Assembly: GCA_019695335.1 (NCBI GenBank)
Contig: JAIBAF010000010.1
Span: 1 to 64,000 of the forward strand
DNA length: 64,000 nt
Origin: a bacterium
GTDB lineage: Bacteria; CLD3; SB21
Reading direction: 5' to 3'
Of this stretch, positions 8,315-18,690 are shown piece after piece; positions within the stretch are counted from its first letter, which is position 1, and every line of letters begins with the position of its first letter. The notes under the pieces were generated by a model. The model saw only the letters and a list, made by a program, of their open reading frames with translations, was not told where the DNA came from and ran no database searches. The translations under genes were made by a program, and so were the position numbers.

Positions 8315-10297
8315 TCACATAACTTTGGATACTCCCGGTTCCAAAAGGCGCATACCATTACGCTGCTTTTCAATCAATCTTTTTACTGTATTGGCTACAC
8401 CTTGAGGATCAAGACCCACACGCTGATAGAGAATCGAATTCTCGCCGTGTTCGACGAATTGATCTGGCAAACCTAACCGTTCAACTCGAAGTTTGGATAT
8501 TTTAAGATTAAAATCTTTATCCTTTTTCAATCCTTTTTCTATAAAACCTGGCGAATAAATTACTTCGATTATACCGCTGCCGAAACCACCCATTAATACA
8601 TTGTCTTCGACAGTGACAATTGTATCGAACTTTCTGCACATTTCAATTAACATATCTTCGTCCAGCGGTTTGACAAAACGGGCATTAACTACGGTCGCAG
8701 TATATCCGTCCTGAACCAACAATTTGGATGCTTTCATCGCATGATCGACCATGTTGCCAATTGCAATAATCGCTGCGTCGTGGCCTTCGACGACGACTTC
8801 AGATTTGCCAATCTCCAACTTTGTAAATTCATCTTTGATTTCGACGCCTAAGCCATTGCCTCTCGGATAACGAACAGCTATCGGGCCTTCATTGTATACT
8901 ACGCCGGTATAAAGCATGTCTTTTAATTCATTTTCATCTTTAGGCGCCATCACCACCATACCTTGAATACAACGCAAGTATGAGAGATCCAATGCACCAT
9001 GATGCGTCGGTCCATCCGCGCCAACCAATCCGCCGCGATCCATACAGAAAAACACTGGAATTTTTTGAATCGCGACATCATGAACAACCTGATCAAAAGC
9101 ACGTTGTAAAAACGTTGAATAAATTGCAGCAATCGGCTTACACCCTGACAAAGCCAATCCTGCGGCCATGGTAACCGCATGCTGTTCAGCGATACCCACG
9201 TCAAAAAAACGTTCAGGCATTTCTTTAGCCAAATATTTCAAGCCCGTTCCATCAGACATCGCCGCCGTAATCGCAACGAGGTTAGGATGCTGCTTGCATA
9301 ATTTAACGACTATTTTTCCGAAAACGTCTGTGTATGCCGGAGCCGATTTAACTTCTGTGCCGTCTTTTTTAGGTGGTGAAACTGCATGAAATTTATTCGC
9401 ATTCACTTTGTATTTTTCGACGTCCTGCTCTTCCAGAGGCATGCCTTTTCCTTTTTTGGTCAACGCATGAACGAGGATCGGTCCTTTAAGATGCTTGACA
9501 TCATTGAGCAGTTTGATCAGGCGTGGCAAATCATGACCGTCAACGGGACCAAAATAGCGAAATCCCAGACTTTCAAAAAAATGGCCGGGAGTTAAAATCG
9601 CTTTGATGCCTTCATCCAATTTAGCTACATGTCGGCGCAATTTGTCCCCCACCTCATGCATTTTTCCAAGTCCGTTCCAAATTTCGTCTTTAACCTTATT
9701 GTACAACGGCATGGAAATCAAATCGGTCAGATAATTCGACAGCGCCCCAACATTGGTTGAAATCGACATCATATTATCATTCAGAATAACGATCATGTCG
9801 GTCTTCAACGAACCGGCATTATTCATTGCTTCAAAAGCCATTCCGCCGGTCAGCGAACCATCGCCGATGATACTAACAACTTTATAATCTTGTTTCAAAT
9901 GATCGCGAGCTACGGCCATACCTACACCAGCTGAAATCGATGTGCTGGCATGACCAGCGCCAAACGCATCGTACTCACTTTCGTGAATCTTACAAAAACC
10001 GCTCATCCCATCCGTCTGGCGAATTGTATGAAAACGATCTTTGCGACCGGTGAGTAATTTATGCACATAAGCTTGATGACCGACATCCCAGATTATTTTA
10101 TCTTTGGGAGCGTCGAACACATAGTGCAAAGCAACTGAAATTTCCACCACACCTAAACTGGGCGCCAAATGTCCGCCGATCCTCGTAATCTCATCAATCA
10201 CATATTGACGTAATTCCTGGGACAATCGCACTAACTCATCTGTTGACAAATGCTTTAGATCTTTGGGAGAATTAACACGATCGAAAACCTTTCCCAT
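8315..10297 (-). CDS. dxs: 1-deoxy-D-xylulose-5-phosphate synthase
   Basis: 660-residue Dxs, the thiamine-diphosphate enzyme that condenses pyruvate and glyceraldehyde-3-phosphate in the first step of the MEP isoprenoid pathway. Key elements are His43 in GGHLAPSLG, DVGHQAYVHK at 71-80, the thiamine-diphosphate/Mg motif GDGSLTGG at 145-152 followed by the MNNAG segment, and the transketolase Glu in DVGIAEQHAV near residue 370. The start has GGAGA 8 nt upstream. It is transcribed alone, with the bidirectional terminator beyond its 3' end. Another MEP gene, ispF, lies 3 kb away on the same strand but not in the same unit. Confidence 0.97.
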   Translation of the reverse strand: MGKVFDRVNSPKDLKHLSTDELVRLSQELRQYVIDEITRIGGHLAPSLGVVEISVALHYVFDAPKDKIIWDVGHQAYVHKLLTGRKDRFHTIRQTDGMSGFCKIHESEYDAFGAGHASTSISAGVGMAVARDHLKQDYKVVSIIGDGSLTGGMAFEAMNNAGSLKTDMIVILNDNMMSISTNVGALSNYLTDLISMPLYNKVKDEIWNGLGKMHEVGDKLRRHVAKLDEGIKAILTPGHFFESLGFRYFGPVDGHDLPRLIKLLNDVKHLKGPILVHALTKKGKGMPLEEQDVEKYKVNANKFHAVSPPKKDGTEVKSAPAYTDVFGKIVVKLCKQHPNLVAITAAMSDGTGLKYLAKEMPERFFDVGIAEQHAVTMAAGLALSGCKPIAAIYSTFLQRAFDQVVHDVAIQKIPVFFCMDRGGLVGADGPTHHGALDLSYLRCIQGMVVMAPKDENELKDMLYTGVVYNEGPIAVRYPRGNGLGVEIKDEFTKLEIGKSEVVVEGHDAAIIAIGNMVDHAMKASKLLVQDGYTATVVNARFVKPLDEDMLIEMCRKFDTIVTVEDNVLMGGFGSGIIEVIYSPGFIEKGLKKDKDFNLKISKLRVERLGLPDQFVEHGENSILYQRVGLDPQGVANTVKRLIEKQRNGMRLLEPGVSKVM

Positions 10298-10496
10298 TCA
10301 AATATTCTCCTATACATGATTAAATTCGGAAATTAAAAAAAACCAGAACATTTACAAAAGTAACGATTTGCCCGTCGGGAGTCAACACTTAATTTCTACT
10401 CGAAAGCCTGTATTTTCAGTCGTTTTCAGGTGACGACACTCTCACAGCAACTAAAAAAACTGCCAACCACGCTTAATTCAATGTAAAGCAATTATA

Positions 10497-10531
10497 AAGT
10501 ATTAATAAAGTTAATACTTTTTATTAACTTT
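10497..10531. repeat. Overlapping AT-rich inverted repeats in the dxs intergenic region
   Basis: Two perfect inverted repeats overlap: an 8-bp pair (10497-10504 with 10512-10519) and a 10-bp pair (10507-10516 with 10522-10531, arms AAAGTTAATA/TATTAACTTT). They share bases, so only one hairpin can form at a time. They lie in the 346-nt divergent gap between dxs and the AgmX/TonB-like gene, just upstream of an FNR-type box. They may be operator sequences or a switchable leader; nothing else coding-like is visible in that gap. Confidence 0.5.
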
Positions 10532-10548
10532 AGTTGTTTAGGACGGTT

Positions 10549-10592
10549 TTGATGTAAATCAATAAATAATAATATCAAAACTTTGGTATGAA
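10549..10592 (+). promoter_or_regulatory. FNR/CRP-family box with downstream -10 element
   Basis: Positions 10549-10562 read TTGATGTAAATCAA, a perfect match to the FNR consensus TTGAT-N4-ATCAA. A -10-like TATGAA lies at 10587-10592 with no good -35, which puts the box centre near -43 of the inferred start site, close to the class II activator position (-41.5). The gene served is the AgmX/TonB-like CDS at 10644. Binding by an FNR/CRP-family regulator is inferred. Confidence 0.6.
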
Positions 10593-10643
10593 AATTGAGA
10601 TTAATATAAACGGTTTTTGATAAAACAAATTTAGGAGATAAAA

Positions 10644-11645
10644 ATGAAATCCTTAACTGCATCAGCATCACTGACCAATCCTTTGGTCTTATCATTTCCC
10701 AAAGAATTCCAAAAAGGAATTTGGAAATCGATTGATAAGCGTTACGCTGCTATTTTGACGGCCACATTCATTCTGTGTTCTGTGCTGCTTATTCAGCGAA
10801 TCACGCAGACAATCCCGTTAAAAGCTTCAGTCGATATTATGCACTACATCAAAAAAAATCCGAAGATCATCGGATTAACTTATGAAGATATGGAAAGGAT
10901 AGACGTTACCAAAACCATTGAAACAACTAAAATCGATGTCAACGTAAAAACGCATGAACAGCTCAAAAAGCTGGATGTTCAAGATCGTAAAACAGCCTAT
11001 CAAAACATGATTAAACAGAAAGTCGCTGAACGCATGCAGCGATTGGACGAACAAATGAAAAATTACCTCAAAAAATTTGAAACCGACGGCAATAATAAAT
11101 TTGGTTTTCTTACTAACAATAATTCCAATCAACAAGACGTCAATAACTTGATCATTGCAGTTTCCAACGATAACTCCATCAAGTCGTCGTTAATTAATGG
11201 AAACATTCAACTGCTTACTTCAACTTCTAATGTCATTGACGATCCAAACTTTAAGACTGACCCTAATAATTTGGCTCGTGTCGAATTTAAAAATACATCG
11301 AATGAATTGGTCAAGTTCTCATCTTCAACGATTGAGCGCAAAAATGCGATTGCAACAGTGTCGGCGTCTGATATTAGTCTTGCGATCGCCAATTATGAAA
11401 CAGCCGTACAACTTACCTATCAACGCTTTCTTAAAAATGATCCGAATTTAAAAGGCAAAGTCGGCGTCCGTATTGTATTCGATTCAACAGGTAAAGTAAC
11501 CACTGTTACCGTTATTGAAAATACGACGGGAAATAGCGATTTCGCACAGGCTCTTATCGGAAAAATCAAAACTTGGCAATTTCCAAAATATACGCGTAAA
11601 GCAGGACTTATTACAATCAATCAATCTTTCGTATTCGGCAAATAG
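10644..11645 (+). CDS. AgmX/PglI or TonB C-terminal-domain envelope protein
   Basis: 333-residue inner-membrane-anchored protein. A cytoplasmic N-terminus of about 33 residues is followed by one membrane segment (AAILTATFILCSVLLIQRI, about 35-53) and a long charged periplasmic stretch with coiled-coil character (about 85-150, VAERMQRLDEQMKNYLKKF). The C-terminal domain (about 240-333) has GKVGVRIVFDSTGKVTTVTV and IKTWQFPKY, the pattern of TonB-like AgmX/PglI C-terminal domains. Such proteins couple inner-membrane energy or gliding/secretion machinery to outer-membrane partners. A strong SD (AGGAGA) precedes the ATG. It is monocistronic, with a terminator 60 nt past the stop. No ExbB/ExbD genes are adjacent, so the partner is unknown. 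An FNR-type box upstream suggests oxygen- or redox-responsive expression. Confidence 0.75.
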   Translation: MKSLTASASLTNPLVLSFPKEFQKGIWKSIDKRYAAILTATFILCSVLLIQRITQTIPLKASVDIMHYIKKNPKIIGLTYEDMERIDVTKTIETTKIDVNVKTHEQLKKLDVQDRKTAYQNMIKQKVAERMQRLDEQMKNYLKKFETDGNNKFGFLTNNNSNQQDVNNLIIAVSNDNSIKSSLINGNIQLLTSTSNVIDDPNFKTDPNNLARVEFKNTSNELVKFSSSTIERKNAIATVSASDISLAIANYETAVQLTYQRFLKNDPNLKGKVGVRIVFDSTGKVTTVTVIENTTGNSDFAQALIGKIKTWQFPKYTRKAGLITINQSFVFGK

Positions 11646-11660
11646 ATTTATCTAAGTAAC

Positions 11661-11692
11661 GTGTTTCAAATGAATAGAGGCGTTTGAAACAC
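11661..11692 (+). repeat. Perfect 10-bp hairpin after the AgmX/TonB-like gene
   Basis: GTGTTTCAAA at 11661-11670 pairs perfectly with TTTGAAACAC at 11683-11692 across a 12-nt loop. It begins 15 nt after the stop codon. No T-tract follows, so it is not a terminator by itself; it may protect the mRNA 3' end or be a protein-binding palindrome. Confidence 0.55.
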
Positions 11693-11705
11693 TGGAGGTC
11701 AAGTC

Positions 11706-11733
11706 AAATCCCGGCTTAAAGTCGGGATTTTTT
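11706..11733 (+). terminator. Intrinsic terminator after the AgmX/TonB-like gene
   Basis: AAATCCCG at 11706-11713 pairs with CGGGATTT at 11723-11730 and is followed by further Ts. It separates the AgmX/TonB-like gene from glgC, whose own promoter should lie in 11734-11790. Confidence 0.85.
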
Positions 11734-11804
11734 ATTGCCTGTGTCAGACAGTTTATATACATTACATAATCATTCCACTGCCAATTCATCACCGGGAGCT
11801 AGGT

Positions 11805-13049
11805 ATGACTCCGATCTCATCGAGCATGTTTCGCAAAACATTGACGATTATCTTGGCTGGAGGTCAGGGCGAACGACTTTATCCTCTGACTAAAGATCGT
11901 TCTAAGCCCGCCGTTCCATTTGGCGGTAAATACCGCATTATCGATTTCACTCTGTCCAACGTCATTAACTCAGGATTTCGAAAACTTTATCTCATTACAC
12001 AATATAAATCCCAATCTCTCGATACGCATATTCGTGAAGGCTGGAGCTTCTTAAATGGCGAATTGGGTGAATTCATCTATTCTATTCCACCTCAATTTCG
12101 CACATCCAATCACTGGTATCAAGGAACCGCCGATGCAATTTTTCAAAACCTGCATATCTTACAAGACGAAAATCCAGAGTATATTATTATACTTTCAGGC
12201 GATCACATTTACAAAATGGATTATCTGAAAATGCTGCAGTATCATATTTCACAAAAAGCCGACCTGACCGTATCCGGAATCGAGATTGAAATAGAGCAGG
12301 CTCATCAATTTGGCGTGATGGTCGTTGACGAAAGTAATCGCATTATTGAATTTCAGGAAAAGCCCAAAGAGCCCAAGCCTTTGCCGCATAAACAAGATAC
12401 CTGTTACGTCAATATGGGAATTTATATTTTCAGTGCGTCGGCACTTGCCAGAGTTTTGGTCGATGATGCCAAGAAAAAAAACTCGCATCATGATTTCGGG
12501 AAAAATGTAATTCCTTCGATGTTGAATAGTCACAAGGTTATGGCATATAATTTTGAAGATGAAAATAAAGCCGGAAGGCCCTATTGGCGAGACATAGGAA
12601 CATTGGACAGCTATTATGCTTGCAGTATGGATCTTGTCTCAGTAACGCCGGAATTTAATCTTTATGATGCCGACTGGCCGATCCGTACGCATCAGGGACA
12701 ACATCCTCCCGGAAAGATGGTATTTAATGAAACAACGGAAAATAACCGGGTTGGCGTTGCATTGGACTCTCTCGTTTCAGGAGGGTGTATTATTTCAGGT
12801 GGGAAAGTTGTACGGTCACTTTTGTCTCCCAATGTACGAATTCACAGTTACTCATACGTCGAAGAATCAATTTTATTCAGCAACGTCAGCATTGGCCGGC
12901 ACGCAAAAGTTCGTCGCGCCATCATTGATAAAAATGTCATTATTCCTGAAAATTATGAAATCGGCTATAATTTGGAAGAGGATAAAAAGAAATTTTTTGT
13001 CACACCTTCTGGAATTGTCGTCATTGCAAAAAACACACGCTTAGATTAG
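11805..13049 (+). CDS. glgC: Glucose-1-phosphate adenylyltransferase
   Basis: 414-residue ADP-glucose pyrophosphorylase, which makes ADP-glucose from glucose-1-phosphate and ATP for glycogen synthesis. The N-terminal nucleotidyltransferase motif [13 protein letters not shown] (about 17-29) and the [15 protein letters not shown] segment are intact. GDHIYKMDY near residue 131 carries the catalytic metal-site Asp. The C-terminal third has the hexapeptide pattern of a left-handed beta-helix. Length matches the bacterial family (about 400-430). An alternative start is Met8. Its 3' end overlaps that of ispF by 4 nt on the opposite strand, with no terminator between. No other glg gene is adjacent. 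Confidence 0.96.
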   Translation: MTPISSSMFRKTLTIILAGGQGERLYPLTKDRSKPAVPFGGKYRIIDFTLSNVINSGFRKLYLITQYKSQSLDTHIREGWSFLNGELGEFIYSIPPQFRTSNHWYQGTADAIFQNLHILQDENPEYIIILSGDHIYKMDYLKMLQYHISQKADLTVSGIEIEIEQAHQFGVMVVDESNRIIEFQEKPKEPKPLPHKQDTCYVNMGIYIFSASALARVLVDDAKKKNSHHDFGKNVIPSMLNSHKVMAYNFEDENKAGRPYWRDIGTLDSYYACSMDLVSVTPEFNLYDADWPIRTHQGQHPPGKMVFNETTENNRVGVALDSLVSGGCIISGGKVVRSLLSPNVRIHSYSYVEESILFSNVSIGRHAKVRRAIIDKNVIIPENYEIGYNLEEDKKKFFVTPSGIVVIAKNTRLD

Positions 13050-13522
13050 CCCTTCTGCAATAAAACAATCGCATACGCTGTTATTCCCTCTCCGGTACCC
13101 GTAAACCCCATCCCTTCAGATGTTGTTGCTTTGATAGAAACGGCATCGGTTTCAATCTTTAAAACTCTTGAAATATTTTCAGTCATATTCTTAATGTACG
13201 GAGCAATTTTTGGTTTTTGCAAAACAATGGTTGAATCGATATTGATTACGGCGTACTTTTTAGAGACAATGAGTTCGTTAGTTTTTTCCAGCAGAATCAT
13301 GCTTGAAATGCCTTTAAAGCTCTCATTCGTATCGGGAAAATGTTTGCCAATGTCACCGAGCGCTAATGCGCCAAGCATTGCATCACAAATAGCGTGAAGC
13401 AACACATCTGCATCCGAATGTCCTAATAATCCTTTTTCAAAAGGAATTTCTACACCGCCAAGAATCATCTTTCTTCCCTCAACCAACCGATGCACATCAT
13501 AACCTTGACCAATACGGTACAT
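13046..13522 (-). CDS. ispF: 2-C-methyl-D-erythritol 2,4-cyclodiphosphate synthase
   Basis: 158-residue IspF, which cyclises CDP-methylerythritol 2-phosphate with release of CMP in the MEP isoprenoid pathway. Zinc ligands Asp9 and His11 (GYDVH) and His43 (ADVLLH) match the family, as do the [19 protein letters not shown] and [10 protein letters not shown] segments. The C-terminal [12 protein letters not shown] motif that contacts the cytidine is present. GAGGA precedes the ATG. It follows the penicillin-acylase-family gene by 1 nt, so these unrelated functions share a transcript with the YfhO-like gene further upstream. Confidence 0.97.
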   Translation of the reverse strand: MYRIGQGYDVHRLVEGRKMILGGVEIPFEKGLLGHSDADVLLHAICDAMLGALALGDIGKHFPDTNESFKGISSMILLEKTNELIVSKKYAVINIDSTIVLQKPKIAPYIKNMTENISRVLKIETDAVSIKATTSEGMGFTGTGEGITAYAIVLLQKG

Positions 13523-13523
13523 G

Positions 13524-16043
13524 CTAGTCCTCAGTTTTAGGTTTTAAAATGAGTTTGTGTGGGTACTTTTCAATTTCAGTTTGGTTCATTGATACAGTTT
13601 TGTACAGGCCATCCAGCCACATAGGGGTTTGATCCTGATAAAAGTCGCTATAAGGCTGTCCACTCTGTCCCACTGTCAGAATGGTCATCGGATGCAAACG
13701 GTCACTAAAATCGACAATTCGTCGCATAGACGCTCCAATAAGCACATTAAACCGCTCATCGTTGTAATGATATTCCGTATTATTCACGGTCGTAGTATTG
13801 CCACCGACCGAAAATGGTCCTACGTTAAATAAACGATCGAACGGCTTTTGTTTACCAATCAAATGTTCAAATGTTACCGTGTGTAAAGTTCCCCATTTCC
13901 ACCCCGCCGGTTCTTCATGAATTTTAGATTTAAGCCATTCAATACTTTCCACAAAACTCTTCTTAATAATTGCATCGCGAGTTTCTTTCTCCAATGTTTT
14001 TTGATCATCCCACCAAGGCGAAGTATTATTGGATAATAATTGTGTAGTAATCCGTGTAGGAATATTGGATAAAGTAATAAAGGACTTGAATAAATCAGAC
14101 CCCATCTCATCTTCAAAAGTATTTTTAAGCAATTTCTGAAAAAAAACATTGAAAATAGCTGCACCACGGCTATCGGGTGCCATCACATAATCCCAATGTT
14201 GAACGAATAAATAAGCTTCATGATAAAGCTTCTGATAGCCTGACTTATCTTCGTCAGACGTAAACAAGGAGTCAGACGATAATACTTTTAATAAAAAAGG
14301 GGCCACTTCGGCTGCATGAAACGAATAAAAATCTTGTTGCAATATTTTACAATCTTCTACACTGATTTTTTCTTTAGACTTTAGAAATTGATGAATTCGT
14401 TTTACCCTCGATGGATGTTCCCAATAGTTTGAAATAAAATACGGGAACCAATTACCTGCTGTTTTATTGTTGGCTGAAGCCACGTAATGATCTGAAGGAT
14501 TAAAAGTATATGGCAGTTGCTCAAAGGGCACGATACCTTGCCAATCGTTTAAACTGGTCGTGCCATCCAGAAGTGCTATACCATTACCGCTTCGACGAAT
14601 GGGAATACCGGACATACACTGATAGCCAATATTGCCGTCATTATCGGCGTAAACAACATTCTGCCCAGGAACTTTAAAATACCGCGTCGCTTCACGAAAT
14701 TCCTGCCAATCGCGCGCTAAATTCAGTTTATAAATAGCTTTCACTTCATTGCTATAATAATGCCCAAGCCATCGCATTGCAATAGCTTGTTCATCTCTCA
14801 ATTCTTTTTTTGTAAAATCTGAAATAACCGGGCCATGACTTGTAAATGAAACGGGCAACAAGACCGCGGCTGAATCCTTCACCTTAATTTCTTCGTAAAT
14901 CGTAGTCAAATCATTCCATTTACCATTCAAAAGAAACCGGCCATCGCGAATCGTTTCAACATAAAAATCGGCGTCATCGGTCATAACGTTGGTAAATCCC
15001 CATGCGATATTCCGATTATTGCCCAGAACAATCATCGGAACACCAGGAAAAGTAAAGCCTGTGACATCGAATCGGCCACCGGATAAATGCATTTCATACC
15101 ATGTAGAAGGAGCACTATGCGCAAGGTGTGGATCATTAGCTAAAATGGGTTTACCGGTCGTACTTTTACGGCCATCAACAACCCAATTATTGCTACCGAT
15201 GGCCGAACCGTCAAAACCGGCAATCGTTTTAACGTCCTCATTGATTTGCATCCATCGCGTTAACATTGACATTAATGATTTTGATAGTCGAATATCAAAA
15301 GTATTTTGGGAGTAACTATTTTCCTTCGGAAGTTCAAAATCTAATTTTATGTGGCTCAATGCAGGCTTATCGCCTACTATTGTTGGCGCATCATCCGGGA
15401 AACGCGGTAAAATTTCGAACATTTTTTGATTACCTACAGAATCGGCAATTTGTGCGTACATCACGTCCACGTACCACCCCATATTTAATTGCCATGCCAT
15501 GACACGCGCCATTGCAACCGTGTGCTCAATTTCCCACGGATACGGCTCGTAACCCAACAATGTAAATTCGATGGGATAATTATTGAAGTGCTCACGCAAA
15601 TACAGATTAACTCCATCCGAATATGCCTGCAATAAAGTCCGGGTTTCGGAATCAAGACTGTCAGCAATCATTTTTGCCGTACGCATCAGGCCGATCGTAC
15701 GTAGAAACTTATCGGCTTCGAGTGTTTTGGTCCCTAGGATCTCGGACAATCGCCCGGCCGCAACGCGCCTCAGTAAATCCATCTGCCACAAACGATCCTG
15801 CGCCTGTACATAACCGGCCGAAAACATCAGATCATGTTCGTTATCCGCCATAATATGCGGCATACCATATTGATCACGGTACACTTCCACGGTGGCAACC
15901 AATCCTTCAGCCACATGGTCGCCGTCAATTTGGGGTAACGATTTTTTGATAATGAAAACGCCTGCCCAATATAATGCGCCGCTCAATATTAGCAGAAAAA
16001 TAATACTGCCGAAAAAAAACTTTTTGGGTTTAGTCCAAATCAT
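13524..16043 (-). CDS. Penicillin acylase-family Ntn hydrolase, membrane anchored
   Basis: 839-residue Ntn-hydrolase of the penicillin amidase family (S45), which cleaves amide bonds of acylated substrates. Residues about 10-30 form a membrane anchor or uncleaved signal. The alpha-chain region includes [11 protein letters not shown] and [13 protein letters not shown]. The nucleophile is Ser284 in GSNNWVV, the expected first residue of the beta chain after self-cleavage. [20 protein letters not shown] follows as in the family. It starts in a 4-nt overlap (ATGA) with the end of the YfhO-like gene and is followed by ispF after 1 nt. The natural substrate (for example acyl-homoserine lactones or a peptide amide) cannot be told from sequence. 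Confidence 0.9.
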   Translation of the reverse strand: MIWTKPKKFFFGSIIFLLILSGALYWAGVFIIKKSLPQIDGDHVAEGLVATVEVYRDQYGMPHIMADNEHDLMFSAGYVQAQDRLWQMDLLRRVAAGRLSEILGTKTLEADKFLRTIGLMRTAKMIADSLDSETRTLLQAYSDGVNLYLREHFNNYPIEFTLLGYEPYPWEIEHTVAMARVMAWQLNMGWYVDVMYAQIADSVGNQKMFEILPRFPDDAPTIVGDKPALSHIKLDFELPKENSYSQNTFDIRLSKSLMSMLTRWMQINEDVKTIAGFDGSAIGSNNWVVDGRKSTTGKPILANDPHLAHSAPSTWYEMHLSGGRFDVTGFTFPGVPMIVLGNNRNIAWGFTNVMTDDADFYVETIRDGRFLLNGKWNDLTTIYEEIKVKDSAAVLLPVSFTSHGPVISDFTKKELRDEQAIAMRWLGHYYSNEVKAIYKLNLARDWQEFREATRYFKVPGQNVVYADNDGNIGYQCMSGIPIRRSGNGIALLDGTTSLNDWQGIVPFEQLPYTFNPSDHYVASANNKTAGNWFPYFISNYWEHPSRVKRIHQFLKSKEKISVEDCKILQQDFYSFHAAEVAPFLLKVLSSDSLFTSDEDKSGYQKLYHEAYLFVQHWDYVMAPDSRGAAIFNVFFQKLLKNTFEDEMGSDLFKSFITLSNIPTRITTQLLSNNTSPWWDDQKTLEKETRDAIIKKSFVESIEWLKSKIHEEPAGWKWGTLHTVTFEHLIGKQKPFDRLFNVGPFSVGGNTTTVNNTEYHYNDERFNVLIGASMRRIVDFSDRLHPMTILTVGQSGQPYSDFYQDQTPMWLDGLYKTVSMNQTEIEKYPHKLILKPKTED

Positions 16044-18556
16044 ACAGGGTCTTTTTCTTGGTTACGTGATCGTACAAATTGAACTATTGCCAAAACTATC
16101 ATCAAGCCCGTAACGCTATAAAAAGACAGAGCACTGACCCAGATTCCAAGATTGAATTCTTTGGGTTCAAATCTAAATTCAACTTTGTGTTCGCCGGCCG
16201 GAACAACGACCGATCGTAAAATATAATCTGTTTTATAAATTTCAACATCACGTCCATCAATCAACGCTTTCCAGCCGTGAGGATAATAAATTTCACTGAG
16301 CACCATCATGGATGGTTTGTCCGTATAAATATTCATTGAAATATAATCACTTTGAAAGCCGGTAAAGCTAATGCGCGTCGAATCCGGTGATTGTATTTCA
16401 GTTTCCATTTTCTTCTCAACGATAGCCGAAACAGCCGGATCAAATCCCGGTGAATTCAGATAATCGAATATTTGCTGTTTGTTTGATGTGACAATGGCAT
16501 TATTCACAAAAAAAGCACGTGGTAAAAACCCGGTATATTCATAGACAAGATTCTTACTTTGTTGGTCCATGTGGACTAATTTGAATCCTTTATCTTGGGG
16601 CAGTTGTCCATTTGCAATAAAGTATTTGACGTTCAGCATTTTGGCAACATTGAAATTAATCGGAAATTGTGAGTCACTGCCTTTGTATAACGCAAAATCA
16701 ATAATATCCTGATAAATCCGCATCTTGGCGGGACTATAGCCTCCGATACTTTGAATTCCAAAATAATTCCAGACGGGTGAACCCGATTGAGCATGTTCAT
16801 TTAAAGAAAAAATACGGAATCGAGCTGTATCGGCTTTTAAAAATTTAATGGCTGATGTTTCTTGAAACTCTGCCGTGAGCGATGCCTTGTTCTGTGGTCT
16901 TAATATTTTTTTATTTAAAATTAAAACATCGATGTATAATGAAACCAGCAAAACAGCTAGCGCAGCTCCTGCACTGATTTTTTGACGTAAATATAAATAA
17001 ATAATCCCAGTAATTACTGATGCAAATGCTGCAAATTTAAAAAATCCGCTGCTCAGTAAATCGAAACGTAATTGTTTCAATTGCGCAATCTGCTGGGCGT
17101 TGTAACGTTTAACGTCATCATCGGCCAGTAAGGAAAACATGTCCATAAAAATTTTCTTAAATAACAAGCTCACGATCAAAACAACAACTGCACCGATTAA
17201 TAAATATAAAAACGCCTTAGCAAGATCATTCCTTTTTTTCTTTTCTTCTTCAGTCGGATTGAAAATAAAATCCAAGCCATAACAGGACATTAACGTTACA
17301 GCAAAAATAAAGATCGACAAGATCATGGATGGAACACGGAACTTATCAAAAAAAGGAAGTATCGTAAGAACCAGCTTAAAAAACGGCTCAAAATAACGGC
17401 CAAAAGAAATCAGAAGCGAGATAATAGCTACCGTCATCAGCCATTTGGTGACCATGTTACGGCGATACACCACAGCGATAATAGCTGCCAGCATAGGCAA
17501 TAAACCGAAATAGAATGCCGACGAAGTAAACGTCATCCATCCCCAGTATAACGGACTTTCCAATCCGAAAAACGTCGGAACAAAAAATGTGATTGACTCA
17601 AGAGGATGAAACGACCAATTCGTAATATATTCAAAAGTCATTCCACTGCCGGCGGCTACTTCCGCCGATTCTGCAAATGCCGGCGCTATGCTGCGCATAG
17701 TTACATCAGAATAGACATATTGCGAAAAATAACTTAGCGCGCCGAAACATAAACCAACTACCATTGCACTGGCGAGTCCTGTACCGTTTTTTAGAATTCC
17801 AACGCGGTCAGTTTTAAAATGTTCAATTGCATAATAAATAAAATAGATCCCTACTGTCATGAAACCATAATACAGAATTTGAGTGTGTCCGGGATCAAGA
17901 AAGAATATTCCCATCACATAACCCAAGATCGTCCAATTGAGTAATGATCGATCGTTGAAAAAACGTACCACGCTCCAAACAACTAAAGGTATATAAGCCG
18001 TCGTTTTTACTTTTCCACCATGCCCGGCGGCCATCGACGCAACAAAAAAGTTACAGAACATGTATCCGATAGCAGCCGATAATGAAATCATATACCCAAA
18101 GCCTAGTTGTCTTGCTAATAAAAACATGAAAAGTCCGGCAAAAAAGAACGTGGCGATCTCCCATGAATTATCCCGATTAAAAAAAACAAAGTTTGCAGCA
18201 ACATTGATATAATATATCGGACTCAAAAATCGCTCATACTTCACAACTGGAATATCGCTTTGATCACCATACATGCCGCTGGCAAAACTCGGCATTCCTG
18301 AGAACATGTATGGAAACCACAACGGCATGGCTCCTTCTTTTTCAGTTAATTCTTTTGCCGCTTTACTAATGCTGGTTCCCGTCGAAACATCCCCACCGGC
18401 TGAAAATACTTTTCCTTGTAGTACATAATCACTGAACATAATCATCGTTAAGAGATACAAAAGAATTATTGATAATACGTCCTTTTGTAACGAATTAAGC
18501 GAAAACGTACTCGATTTTGTTGGTTTCGAACGTACTGCAGCATTAACTTTAGGCAT
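16040..18556 (-). CDS. YfhO-family polytopic membrane protein
   Basis: 838-residue membrane protein of the YfhO type, related in layout to GT-C glycosyltransferases. After a 25-residue cytoplasmic tail there are roughly 12-14 hydrophobic segments up to about residue 560, then a soluble, mainly beta C-terminal domain (about 600-800), then one last membrane helix (about 810-830). The first extracytoplasmic loop holds GGDVSTGTS, near where GT-C enzymes carry an acidic catalytic residue. Bacillus YfhO has been linked to lipoteichoic-acid glycosylation; the role here is unknown. A GGAAAG element precedes the ATG. It heads the unit YfhO-like, acylase, ispF. Confidence 0.82.
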   Translation of the reverse strand: MPKVNAAVRSKPTKSSTFSLNSLQKDVLSIILLYLLTMIMFSDYVLQGKVFSAGGDVSTGTSISKAAKELTEKEGAMPLWFPYMFSGMPSFASGMYGDQSDIPVVKYERFLSPIYYINVAANFVFFNRDNSWEIATFFFAGLFMFLLARQLGFGYMISLSAAIGYMFCNFFVASMAAGHGGKVKTTAYIPLVVWSVVRFFNDRSLLNWTILGYVMGIFFLDPGHTQILYYGFMTVGIYFIYYAIEHFKTDRVGILKNGTGLASAMVVGLCFGALSYFSQYVYSDVTMRSIAPAFAESAEVAAGSGMTFEYITNWSFHPLESITFFVPTFFGLESPLYWGWMTFTSSAFYFGLLPMLAAIIAVVYRRNMVTKWLMTVAIISLLISFGRYFEPFFKLVLTILPFFDKFRVPSMILSIFIFAVTLMSCYGLDFIFNPTEEEKKKRNDLAKAFLYLLIGAVVVLIVSLLFKKIFMDMFSLLADDDVKRYNAQQIAQLKQLRFDLLSSGFFKFAAFASVITGIIYLYLRQKISAGAALAVLLVSLYIDVLILNKKILRPQNKASLTAEFQETSAIKFLKADTARFRIFSLNEHAQSGSPVWNYFGIQSIGGYSPAKMRIYQDIIDFALYKGSDSQFPINFNVAKMLNVKYFIANGQLPQDKGFKLVHMDQQSKNLVYEYTGFLPRAFFVNNAIVTSNKQQIFDYLNSPGFDPAVSAIVEKKMETEIQSPDSTRISFTGFQSDYISMNIYTDKPSMMVLSEIYYPHGWKALIDGRDVEIYKTDYILRSVVVPAGEHKVEFRFEPKEFNLGIWVSALSFYSVTGLMIVLAIVQFVRSRNQEKDPV

Positions 18557-18690
18557 TAAGACTTTCCTTGTAATTAATGAATTATTAAAGGCTTGAAAAG
18601 TTAGGAAATTATGAATTGAATTACAAAACTATTTTAGTGAAGGATAATAGGAAGGATGAGGAATGTGCGATAAAGCATTTAAAACAGAAG

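Noticed and set aside
11661-11692. parS site
   Set aside because: The arms resemble parS (TGTTTCA/TGAAACA) but are interrupted by 12 nt and differ at the central bases.
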